This document shows positions 44,641 to 55,323 of a stretch of DNA of 64,000 bases, piece by piece (position 1 is the stretch's first letter; every line of letters begins with the position of its first letter). Source of the stretch: Simmondsia chinensis (lineage: Eukaryota; Streptophyta; Magnoliopsida; Caryophyllales; Simmondsiaceae); assembly GCA_018398585.1 (NCBI GenBank), contig JAGTTD010000012.1:18361036-18425035 (forward strand). Reading direction: 5' to 3'. The position numbers and the translations under genes are program-made. The notes beneath the pieces were generated by a model. It saw only the letters and a list, made by a program, of their open reading frames with translations. It made no database searches and was not told where the DNA came from.

Positions 44641-45385
44641 TCTTATGATACCCTCCCGGGTTTATGCCCAAATAGTATCGACCCAAGATAAGGGACCAGA
44701 TCCACCCAAGCCATCACCACTAGCACCAGCAGTCCCACATGCTGGATCCAAACCCTAAGCCACGTCAAGGAACCGGGTCTCCTCAGCCATGTAACGTGAG
44801 GGAAAAAAGGAAAAACCCTAGAAAAGTAGGGTTGGCAAACACCACAACCACCAGGTGCCACTAGCCACCTCACACCGGCAATAATTCGGCCAAGAAGGGC
44901 CACTACAACCCGAGAACACCACAGCAAGTGAAGGACCAAGGGAACTTACAAATTCAAAGATAGAAGACCCCAAATCACCAGGAGAGAGAACGAGAACCCA
45001 GTGCCTCCACCAAACCACCGGGGATGGCCGAACAACCACCAAAAGGGCAAGAAGGGCAAGGCAAGCCACCAGGGATGAGTCACCGATGATGGGCTTGAGA
45101 GCCCCAACATCCTATGTTAAATACCCTAACCCCAAAACCCTAGCACCCTCTCTCACGTTATTCACCCTCTAACGTCCACCGGAATCACCAGCGAGCACCA
45201 CCACCAGGAAGAGGTGGCGTCGGCGAATGCACTGCCACTGATCCCAACCCTGAACGACCGCCCACACTCCCGCACACGCCAGCCCTAGTTGTGGTCGTAG
45301 ATTCATGTCCCACCCTTAGATCGCCTCCCATGCAATCTTAATAATTGTCTTGTTATAAAAAAATTGAGTGGAGGGACGGATACCT

Positions 45386-46427
45386 CTTGACACTTATCCC
45401 CTCTTTTCACCAAAATGGTTGGAGTATAGGGACATCTTCTTCTTCTGATTCTCCTATTATTGAGGTTGGAGTTGCTTCTGGAGTAGCAAGTGAACTCTTG
45501 CTTGCTTTCCCAAGCTATTGGTAGTGGGTGGTGAAAACTCTCTTGCCATTAGGACTCCAAGTCTAAATCGAGTGATAACTCCTGGTAGCCCCAGAGGTCT
45601 CAACGATTTTTCCTCGATAGGTAGGCCTTAGCATTACAGCAGCATGAAAAGCCAAACCTCTTGAGTTAGTAAGATTGTTTGAGCTTTGGGAACAAAAGGG
45701 TATGAGTGAAGGACTTATCCCAAGAAGTGTACCTCGATGTTGCTTCATACAATGCTGATTCTATAGCTCCTTCAGCACTTGCACCTGCATGCTCTAAAGA
45801 AGTAGTAAAATAGCATCTAATGCCCCTAGCCTCAAGTAATCAATAGGCTCCATACCAAGCAAGAAAACGTTGGATGACATATGGTGCGAACCTGAGAGGG
45901 ACAAGATCACCATATGCTTGTTTAATTGCTAGGTTGGTCCTCAAAAGCTCCTCGAGCTGAGCAGAACAAAGACGGGCTCTTTTAGCAACCCCCTGGAGCC
46001 AAAAAAAAGTTTTGGGTCTAGATGCTTAACTATGTAGCAACAGTCCATGTTTGCAGGACTCAACAATATTGGTCATATGGTAGTAAAAGGGTAAGTCCTA
46101 AGGGCACAGGACTCCTTGCCAATGCTAGGAGTAGATGTCTACATAGATATCTCAGTCCAGGTTCATCTTTCTAAACCAGGAAGGACCACTTAGTTCCAAG
46201 CCTATGGCGTGTTGCTCAATGCAATCTTCAGCATTTAACCCTAGAGGAAGATGGACCTGCATTTGAAGAAAGTACTTGGCATAGCATTAGACAGGGTCCG
46301 CTATGGGAATAAAAGGTCCACTGCAGCAGAGATAGAGAGAAAATGTGGCTAAGTCCATAGTTAGACAAGCCAAATTAGGCCTCCGGAAGACATGGTTTTT
46401 ATAAACTTACATAAATGAACAACCTCG
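45386..46427 (-). other. Decayed coding-like sequence right of the LINE
   Basis: The minus strand shows patches of plausible protein such as CSAQLEELLRTNLAIKQAYG followed by DLVPLRFAPYVIQRFLAWYG near 45.85-45.98 kb, interrupted by stops. A plant mobile domain or another transposon-linked protein is possible; I cannot assign it. The LINE inserted beside this region. Confidence 0.35.
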
Positions 46428-48158
46428 TGTTGGGACATATTTCAAAAATATTCCCTAAGTTAATCAAATTAATGGCAACAGAACAATTTAAAATTTTTAG
46501 TGACTTAGAATTCCTGGATGTAGACCGCATTGTTGTTCCAAGAAGAATAATATTGTAAATAAATAGAAAAGCGAAAAACCAAAATAAAACGAAAGAAGAA
46601 TACCTGGATGTAGACCGTAGTGTTGATCCAAGAAATCACCGAGACCCGAGACCTTCTACGCAATATCCTCTGAACACCTGGAGTGTGGGCTCTAAGAAAT
46701 ATTAACTAGAGGAAAAATTCAAACGAAATTTCTCCTCTTTTAGTTCTCCGAAAGTCAACACTTTCAGAAAACTATTTGATTTTGATTGATTAATTCATCT
46801 TCTAAACCATAATTCTAGGACACCTATTATAGTAGGCTATTGGGATGAAAAAATAGGAAAATTTATATGTGGGATATGTTTAAAGTAACAAAAACGACGT
46901 CGTTTTAGTGCGGGGGCCCATGCCTTTTGACGCATCACAGCTGCCACATGGTAGCTTAGAATTGGTCCGCGCCAGCGTTATGTATCCCTGAGCGTGCCAC
47001 ATGGCATGCTCCTAGTAGTTTAAGACATCGCGCACTTGTTGGTCAGCTGCGGTGCACATGGACAACGACCTTTTTTTTTGTTTCCCACATGTAAAAATTC
47101 ATCTTATGAATTTCATTTAACAACATAATTTTATTTTATATTGTTCAAACGCAGTTATCTAATGAATAATGTTTAGCAAAATTAAATTTACTCATCCCAT
47201 GAATTCTTTAATATTTTTCTGATGGTGTAAAATTAGAGGTTTGCGTAGGGACCTCAGGGACAGTTTAAATCTAGCTCCAAATAAGTCAAAACTCATTATC
47301 ATCTCATGACAATATTTGACCACCATTTAATAGGACTTAATTCTACTAAATAAATTCTACTATACTCTAGCGTTAAATTATTTATTCAATAATTCCCAAT
47401 TTGTAATAATTGAACGATCAACCCCTAATTTTATGACATGAGAACATATTCTTCATATCAATTCCAGTGACAAACACTAGGAATACTTTGGCCAAATATT
47501 CCGCATTATCTGAACACTTGCGAATCTAGCTAAGGGGACATCTATATCTCATAAAAGACTATAGACTCCACGCTGACTATTTTGTTCCCGCTACATTTCA
47601 TGTAGTCACTCAACGTACGCAGATTATTGGTCACTTTACAAGACCTCACTTTAAGTATACCAAGGTGGTGAACATGACGTGCACAAGTTCAAGACAATCT
47701 CAGGATTTAGAGTTATTGCCTAATGACAAAGAACTATTTATTTCTAATAGAATTTAAGAAGTAAACAATTCCGATGGTCCAGCTCAATGTTCCAATCTTA
47801 TTGACGAACAGTAACTATTATACTTCTAGATCCCTGCCCACATGACTTGGACAATCCATCTAAGGTATCATGTTATAGTCTTATCCGACAAGTGTCCAGA
47901 ACTCATCACCGACTATGAATTTACTTTGACAACATGTCACAATTTTGATTTAAGTCTATCCGTGGCTCAATCTTATTAACCATTTAAACCAAACTATAAC
48001 ATATCGTATTAGACTACATCTATCTCATGCAATGTGTTAGAAATAATCACATGTATATTTAACCCGTTAACCATAATCAGGCATAAAATAGATAAAATAA
48101 TTTAGTTTATTAATATTTAAACACAGATAATTGGGTTTTCAGGACATTAGTTCCAACA
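46428..48158 (-). repeat. 3' LTR of Copia B (about 1.73 kb)
   Basis: The plus strand starts TGTTGGGACATATTTC and ends GTTCCAACA before the polypurine tract. It contains the 16-bp palindrome AAAACGACGTCGTTTT at 46891-46906 and the palindromic E-box-like tgccacatggca near 46996, plus ctgccacatggtag near 46948. Its first 60 bp match the 5' LTR piece at 52931. Confidence 0.8.
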
Positions 48159-50900
48159 ATCTCCCACTTGTCCTCAACCCAATTAATCCTGCATTGTACA
48201 ACTATCCCCTAGGGACCTATGAACTCATTGACTATAACAATTTCAACACTAATGCCTCACTATGACATCCTTTCGCTCACACGTTATAGAACTATATGGA
48301 GCCTCCAAAGTCAACAAGCTTAGTTTATAACTTCTTAAGTTATTAACTATCCTACTTCTATAGTGAACTAAGCAATACTAGATCGTGTTACACTTCACCT
48401 TCTAATGATTCCCACTCCTAGGGTAAATATAAATTTTAGCGTCAAACGTTAGTAATCCTTAAAATTATGTGCAACCTATAACAAACCAACATACTTTCTC
48501 ACAATCTTACAAAAGCTAAACCTAAGAACACAGTTGATTCATCCTTTGTCTTTTACTTTTGAAATAATTGGACACTCAAATCTTTAACAGCTTATTGCAA
48601 TTCTACACCACTCTTAATGACTAGAATGCAATCCAAATACGTCACTTAGAAAGTTGCTACTTTTTTATTGTGTCATTTGCACACCTATGGTTCATTAACC
48701 ATTTGTTCAAACCCCTAGGATTTGATGATTGTCATCGAATCTGCTATTTAATGATCAAGATGCTAATTTAAGTCCACAAATGGACTTCCTCGGTTTGAAT
48801 ACTATATGCTCCTGATATATGGCAATAGGCTTGTTTGGTTGTAAAATGACCATTCAAAAACCATCATCTTGACTTCCATTTGACATATCTCATCATAATG
48901 AGATACAATAGACAAGAGTATCCTTATGAGAAGGTCTTGTCATAGATGATTCCTTCCTTGAGGATATAACCCATTGCCTTCAATATTTGCTTTGAAGGTC
49001 TTTACTTTCTCATCCACTTCTGTCAATCTCTTGTAAATCCATTTAGATCCAATCGAATGGATTTAATGCCTGTCGGCACCTCTACAAGTTCCCAAACTTG
49101 TTAGAATACATTTACTCCAACTTAACTCTTATTGCCATGACGTATTGGTCTGCATCTCTATCCTCAAGAGCTTCATTGCAGTCTAGAGGATCAAATTCAT
49201 TATCATGCTCAACCATTAAGGCTGATTAAATGAATCTATCAGGTGCCTTAATCATCCTCCCACAACACAAAGGCTGCCATGTTTTCAGTGCAAGTTAAGA
49301 TTAGCTTTAGTACACATCAAATGCATCAACCAAAATGAAGTTATATCATGATGTTAAGACACAATTTCTCATATTATCAAATTCTCTAACACAAGCTTAC
49401 CATTACCCATTTATTAAACTTCCTGTATAACAAACCTTTTGATATGCAAGATTGATTCATCAATGTTACCATATTTAGTAACACATTATTGATCCTTTCT
49501 ACAACACTTTACAGTAAGGAAAAAAACCTAAAAGTTCTCCTGAAATCCACCATCTTTATCTAATCGAAGTGACTTGAGCCATCAACTAGAAAACTTGATG
49601 AAGTACTTATAGCTTCCACTCGCTCGAACAATCATCAGTTCACAAATATTTTGTGAACAAGTTCCAACAACTTAGTGGCTTTATTGCCTTTGCTCTTAAA
49701 GACTCTTCAAGTCAACACTTATTCAAACATGATTGGTAGACTAGTTATCATTTTGAAGCTAGCGATCCTAAAGACGACCTCAAACTAGCCTTTGAATCAT
49801 ATTAGACTAATGTGACCTAAGCTCAAGTGCCACTGAGCGTTATATCTACTTCAGAAAAATCTTCATTTTCATGGTAATGCAGCCTAGCTTGTATTAGAGA
49901 TAGGGATTGCCACTCAAACAGTTTTGATATAGAAGTGTTTATCTATTAGTATACCTTTTAAATAAACATTTTATTTGTATACATTTTTGTTTATTTTCAA
50001 AATAACTGAAATTTATTTTATAAACTAAATTAGCAATAGAAATTAAATTTCTACAAAACAAATAAATAAAGATAGTTCATTGAAATCAAAACTATGTTTA
50101 AAAAACTTAACGCATTACTTCTTGGTGCCAAAACTGAAATTCATGTGCCACCTTCAAGTGAAGGATACAATTTGCCATTTATAAGCTTCCTAGCTTACTT
50201 AAAACTCCACAACTCCTTGTAGATTTGATTGGTTGATCTGTACTAATCTCGATAATAGTCAACAAGATATTGAATACCTTGTTCAAATGGCTTTCAAACC
50301 TTGGCAACAAGAATAAATGAGTTTCTATGCAACTCCTTTTAAATTAATATGACCAGTCCTTTTTTTTTTCTTTTGTTTTATTTACCCTTTAGAGGTTTCT
50401 AGTTCCCTGAGATGATTGTTCCTATTAAGTAGACTTTTCTCTTAGTACCCATGACACCCTTTTTCTCACTCTTTGTACCTTCATCAGTTTAGACAACGAG
50501 TAATCGCCATTAATTGATGCATACTGAACTAATTAAAGGACCTTAATAGGCAAATTAGGATCATATCTTGTTGAGATTGGCTTTCAATGTCTGCATCAAG
50601 AATTCCAGTTAACTTATAGGAGCTATCATCTCTATGACACGCTCTTTAATTGAAAATCCTCAACACATTCTAGGGTCAATAATTTTTCTTATAAGGTGTT
50701 CTCATACTACCTAATAGCCCATCAAGCATTTTTCTAAAAATTGGGCATCTCTACTACAATTAATTTTTCAAGTGTCTCATACTAAAATACATTCAATACT
50801 GATGTTCGAATCCAGCACACTACTAACTAGTTAGCCTAGGCAACTGTTCAAAATGTTCTTTCAACTTAGTAGATATTTTTGCAGTAAACTAGAGAACAAC
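48159..50900 (-). pseudogene. Copia B pol-gag remnant
   Basis: No open frame is left, but the DNA aligns by eye with element D. Examples are 48870-49050 (ttccatttgacatatctcat, gattccttccttgaggat) against 58570-58760, the reverse transcriptase start, and 49560-49580 (taatcgaagtgacttgag) against 59605, in the integrase. Gag remnants are expected near 50.5-50.9 kb. It is older than or more mutated than C and D. Confidence 0.6.
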
Positions 50901-51079
50901 GAGCATTCTTATGTACTAAACAAATAAATATAATTTCTAGTGAGCTTCAGAGGACAGCAATGTTGATCGTAATGCATTATAAAATTTAAAAAATAAGCAG
51001 TCTGAAAAATAAAAATGTAAACCAGTCACATAACATACATAGATATATTTCTTTATTTTAGCAAACAATCAAGTATGGA

Positions 51080-51990
51080 GTTCACAATCCCATACTAAAA
51101 TGTATGTGGTGGTGTCCCAACCAAACTACCCAATACTCCCCCAGTAGCGGGGCCACATCGAGATATCAGCAAGGTGAATTCTTTTCTCAATTAATTTCGT
51201 TTTCTTGTAAACTCTTACTAAACTAAATTACCACACCACTTCACCCTTAGCCTCTAAAGACATATGACGGAGCTCCTCTAGGAGGCTAACATAGTACCTT
51301 AGTCAAGTATATACCGCTACCTAGACATCCATACAAGTCCACAAAGTACTCCACTGCAGCGTCGCCGCACCTGTTTTCCTGCACTTCAGTCTATCTCTAA
51401 GATGTCTAACCTTGTACACCACAGATGAGTGCCCTCCACAGGGAGTAGCATCCATCTATTACACTGCTAGACCGGTAATGGAGGCCATGAAAATCATAGA
51501 AATTCACTCCCACTTGATTTTTGAGTAAGTGAACTTTCTAATTGCTTTAGCAGACAAAACAGAGTATGAAAATCACCTAACCATTCCCTAATGTATGCAA
51601 TGATGACCTAACTAATCTACCTACTACTCTCAGGAGGTGGAGTTGTATCGAGTTATCAGTTAGGTGAAGAACTATTCTCAATTAATATGTTTCCCGAACA
51701 TAATTAACTCACCATTTAGCTTTAGCCTCTAAGATGATATCACAATGCTTCCTAGGAGACCAACATACTATCTTAGCCAAGTGTGTACCATTTCCTAGAC
51801 TTTGGTACAAGTCCACAAGATGCTCCTTGGCAGCATGGCTGCACCTGTTTTCTAGTACCTCAATCCATCTCGTAGAAGTCTAACCATGTACATTGCTGAA
51901 AAAACACCCTCCTCAGGGAGTACCACTTATCCAATATATTGTTAGGTTAGCTATGGAGGTCATGAAGATTCAACTATTGAACCTTGCTCG
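51080..51990 (-). repeat. Tandemly duplicated leader module of Copia B
   Basis: Two units of roughly 400 bp at about 51100-51500 and 51600-51990 share, on the plus strand, cctctaa.a..atat.ac, cgcacctgttttc / tgcacctgttttc, ccctccacagggagta / cctcctcagggagta, and taatggaggccatga / ctatggaggtcatga. A, C and D each have one unit. Confidence 0.75.
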
Positions 51991-52110
51991 CACTTGGTGT
52001 TTTGAATTGTGGATATTTTTTTTAGTCTTAATTATCTCATAGTCACTATCAGAATCATATTCTAAATTTTATTTAACTATTAAATAATTCTTAATCACAA
52101 TAGGTTGCCC

Positions 52111-52115
<5 letters not shown>

Positions 52116-52156
<41 letters not shown>

Positions 52157-52157
52157 T
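52116..52157. repeat. (ATT)n microsatellite
   Basis: About 14 consecutive ATT units in the leader of Copia B, followed by imperfect TTTA repeats. Confidence 0.95.
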
Positions 52158-52930
52158 ATTTACTTATTTATTTAACTCTAATCCTATTAGATATTACACA
52201 AAATATTTTTCTTTTCAAATATTTGAACAATTGAATGTCTAATCCTGTTAGATCTATTTGAAAATACTCCCACTTAAGTTTTATAACCTAGTGGTTCTTT
52301 AATTTATTTAAAGGGCATTTGCAACTAGATTATCTTATAATCTACATTAGAATCATATTATAAAAATAAATTAAATAAATAATAAAATTAATTTAATATT
52401 ATAATTTATTAAAACTGTACTAACGTCTACACATCACAAAATTTTTTTTTAAAGTGACACGTGACGTCTGCGCTGATGTAAGTGTCAAATTAAAAAAAAA
52501 TTTACATTTTTTTAATTATTTTTTTAAAATTATTAATTCTAATCTCATTACATCAATAATTAAATCCGAATATCTAATCATATTAGATATTCAAAACATC
52601 TAATCTTATTAGAACTTTATCTTATCTAATCTTATTAGAATAAAATAATTTTAAATCTAATTAGATATTTAAAATCATATCTGAAATATAATTTTTTGAA
52701 AGACATAATTTATGGATCTGAATTAACCTTTAATTCAATCGGTGTTTTAAACAATTTAGAACCGAATAGACGATTCAAATTGTTATTAAACAATTTTAAT
52801 AACACTTTCATGTTTTTCCTTTTCTTTTAATAAAATCTCTATTTTATTTATATGCAATTTTTTTCTTTTCGATTTATTATGCCTATTATGTTCATTATGA
52901 CAGTAATCAGAAGCTGATTTTGATATCAAT

Positions 52931-53100
52931 TGTTAGGACGTATTTTATAAATATTCTCTAAATTAATCAAATTAATGGCGGCAGAACGATATAAAATTTC
53001 TAATTTTAAACCCACTAGCGACTTAGAATTCCTAATTGTAAATCTACAGATTTAAAATTTCTAATTTTAAATTTATACGCCTCTACCCTAATACATTCAT
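52931..53100 (-). repeat. Start of the 5' LTR of Copia B, interrupted at 53100
   Basis: TGTTAGGACGTATTTTATAAA... parallels the 3' LTR at 46428. It ends in ctaatacattcat. In LTRs D and C the same site continues with aataataa, but here TGTTGGGAC of element C begins. Confidence 0.75.
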
Positions 53101-53127
53101 TGTTGGGACATATTTTAAAAATATTTC

Positions 53128-53433
53128 CTAATTTATTAAAATTAAGGCAGCGGAAGGCAATTTTAAACCTACAGTTGATTTAAAGTACAATAAATAACCA
53201 TTATCCACCAAATTGGACACAGAAATCAAATTCATACGCAATGTAGGTACAAATAAACAATCCTTTAAAATCAAAACCCTACCACTAAAAACTAAGCTAA
53301 CATATCCTACTCCTAAGACCGCTACTCTTGTACCATCTCCAACTATCAGGTACACATATCCATCATGCAGCCTCCTGGTCAGCCTGAGCCCCTGTAACAT
53401 ATTACAAACATGGTCAGTTGAACCTGAGTCCAC
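53128..53433 (-). pseudogene. Copia C protease fused to LTR sequence
   Basis: An open frame of 101 codons begins VDSGSTDHVCNMLQGLRLTR with an intact DSG, runs through LKDCLFVPTLRMNLISVSNL, and then reads out of frame-family sequence into the LTR (from about 53184). A UAG at 53437-53439 sits where element A has Trp, three codons before the active-site Asp. The fusion is a product of the deletion, not a functional protein. Confidence 0.8.
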
Positions 53434-53533
53434 GCACTAGGAACCTAATAGACTCTCAACTATGCATGACTCAACTGAGTGAGATATCATCATACCTTCA
53501 CTAGATGGCTTAGCAATGTTGTAGGACAAGTAG

Positions 53534-54350
53534 CTATGTACTTTGTGCAATTCCTCTTCCAGTGGCCCATCTTTTCACAAAAAAACAACACTTTCCTTTT
53601 GCTAGCTTCTTGTTAAGCTTAGTCGCTAAACTAGCAACCCTGCCTTTGCCTTTCTTTTTAGTCGATCCCTTATTCATCTTGCACCCACTAGACCTTGATG
53701 CCTGAGTCAAGTGGACACTTCCTTTGGCTCTCATCACACTTTTTTGCAACTTTTAGCTCCTTCATCAGCTTAGGCAGTAAATAATCTTTATTATTCATTG
53801 TGTAATTGAGTGTGAACTAGGTGAAGGAGCCCTATAAAGAGATGAGGATGATGTCCTGCTAAGATTGACTATCAATCCTAGCACCAAAAATCTCCAACTC
53901 AAACAAACATGCCATCTTCTTCATGACGTGTTCCTGAACCGGAGTTCCTTCTGACATCCTCATATTGAGGAGCTTCCTCATCAGCTCTTGCCTAGCTGCC
54001 CTATCTGGATCACCAAACATTTCCTTTAAATGTTTGATCATCTTAGCTACTGTTTCCATCTCAAGCATCTGATGCTTAAGAACATTTATCACCAAAGCCA
54101 AAATATAGCATCTGGCTAACCCATTGGCCTTATTCCAGCGTTCATAATGTTCTTTAACAGTAGTTGTAGACTTATTAGTGGGCATCGTAGGTCGGCCGTT
54201 AATGAGAACAAACTTATGATCCTTGTGTATTAATACGATGTCTAAATTCATTTTCCAGGTAAAGTATTTAGGTCCAGTCAGAGCATTATCCATAAGTATT
54301 GAGTGAAGTGCACCAGTCGCAACCATTATTAATCTATTAAATGCAAGCAC
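53534..54350 (-). pseudogene. Copia C gag
   Basis: The frame 54350-53859 is a well-preserved Copia gag core: HSILMDNALTGPKYFTWK, KEHYERWNKANGLARCYIL, MLEMETVAKMIKHLKEMFG and RQELMRKLLNMRMSEGTPVQ. It resembles the D gag block at 61084-60839. Downstream (53749-53534) are Lys-rich sequence and a broken zinc knuckle (KGKCCFFVKRWATGRG in place of CX2CX4HX4C). Frame breaks separate the two parts. Confidence 0.8.
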
Positions 54351-55323
54351 TTATATAACTATATAATATGAGTCATGTACAATGCAGTGATATTTATTCT
54401 TTTATTTTTAGCAAACACAATGAGTCAGGTATCCATAAAACTGAACTATCATGTATGCAGTGATGACCTAAACACGTATGCAGTGCTGACCTAAACACAC
54501 CATTCCCTACCCCCCGGCAGCGGGGTCATATGAAATACAAAGCTCCACGGGGACGCTAATGTATTACGCTAGTCAAGTGTAAACCATTACAAATACATGA
54601 AGTACTCTACAGCAGCATGGTCGCATAGCTTCTTTACACTTTAGTTTATCCTATTAGAAGTCTAACCTTGTAACTTACAAACCGACATCCTCCGCGGGGA
54701 GTGATGTGGATTCACTATACTGCTAGCCCAGTAATGGAGACCGTGAGGTTTCAACAATTGAACCTCGCTCCCACTTGAATTTTGTAAACTAGTTGTTTAT
54801 TTTAGATTGTATTTACAACTTGATTATCTCATAATCACCATTAGAATCTCATTCCAAAATATATTAATAAAAATTAAATTTTAATTATTATTATTTAATT
54901 TAGTACTAACGCCTACATATTCCAAAAAACAAATTTCATGTGCCACGTCAGCACTGATGTCAGCTACTAACGTTAGTGTCAACACACCTAAAAAAATATT
55001 TTATTTTTATTATAAAATTATTGTCTTTAATCTCATTAGATCAATCCTATCGACTTTGTTAATCTTAAACGATATATGCATAATCACATCATGTAATTTT
55101 AAAAATTTATATCTATAGATCTGAATTAACTATTAATGCAAACAACTATTTTAAACAATTTAAAGCCCTGTTTACTATTTTTATCAATATCGAGTTAAAC
55201 GATCTTTCCTATCTATTTTAATAAAATCACTATTTTATTAAGTTCGCAAGTCTATTTATTTTGATCTTACTGTACCTATCATGCATACTATGAATGTAAT
55301 AAGAGACTGGCTCTGAAACCAAT
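54351..55323 (-). other. Leader and primer-site region of Copia C
   Basis: A conserved leader module lies at about 54490-54790 (plus strand cctccgcggggagtg near 54690, gcccagtaatggagaccgtga near 54726). The sequence next to the LTR (ctggctctgaaacc, 55306-55319) is a decayed primer binding site. No coding sequence. Confidence 0.6.

Larger units (their letters stand above)
39257..45369 (-). mobile_element. Full-length but inactive L1-type LINE retrotransposon (6.1 kb)
   Basis: Minus-strand order is ORF1 (zinc-knuckle protein), endonuclease, reverse transcriptase, zf-RVT domain, then a short poly(A) (T run at 39256-39263). It is bounded by a 16-bp target duplication with one mismatch: ggagggatggatacct (39241-39256) and ggagggacggatacct (45370-45385). 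Because the duplication is at both ends, the element is complete rather than 5'-truncated, which is uncommon for LINEs. Stops and frameshifts are spread through both ORFs. Confidence 0.9.
46428..53100 (-). mobile_element. Ty1/Copia retrotransposon B, heavily decayed, 5' LTR cut by element C
   Basis: 3' LTR 46428-48158, polypurine tract (plus-strand atctcccacttg, 48159-48170), degraded pol and gag to about 50.9 kb, duplicated leader, primer-site region near 52915-52928, and the first 170 bp of the 5' LTR (52931-53100). The 5' LTR stops where element C begins. It is homologous to A, C and D. No long open frame survives. Confidence 0.75.
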
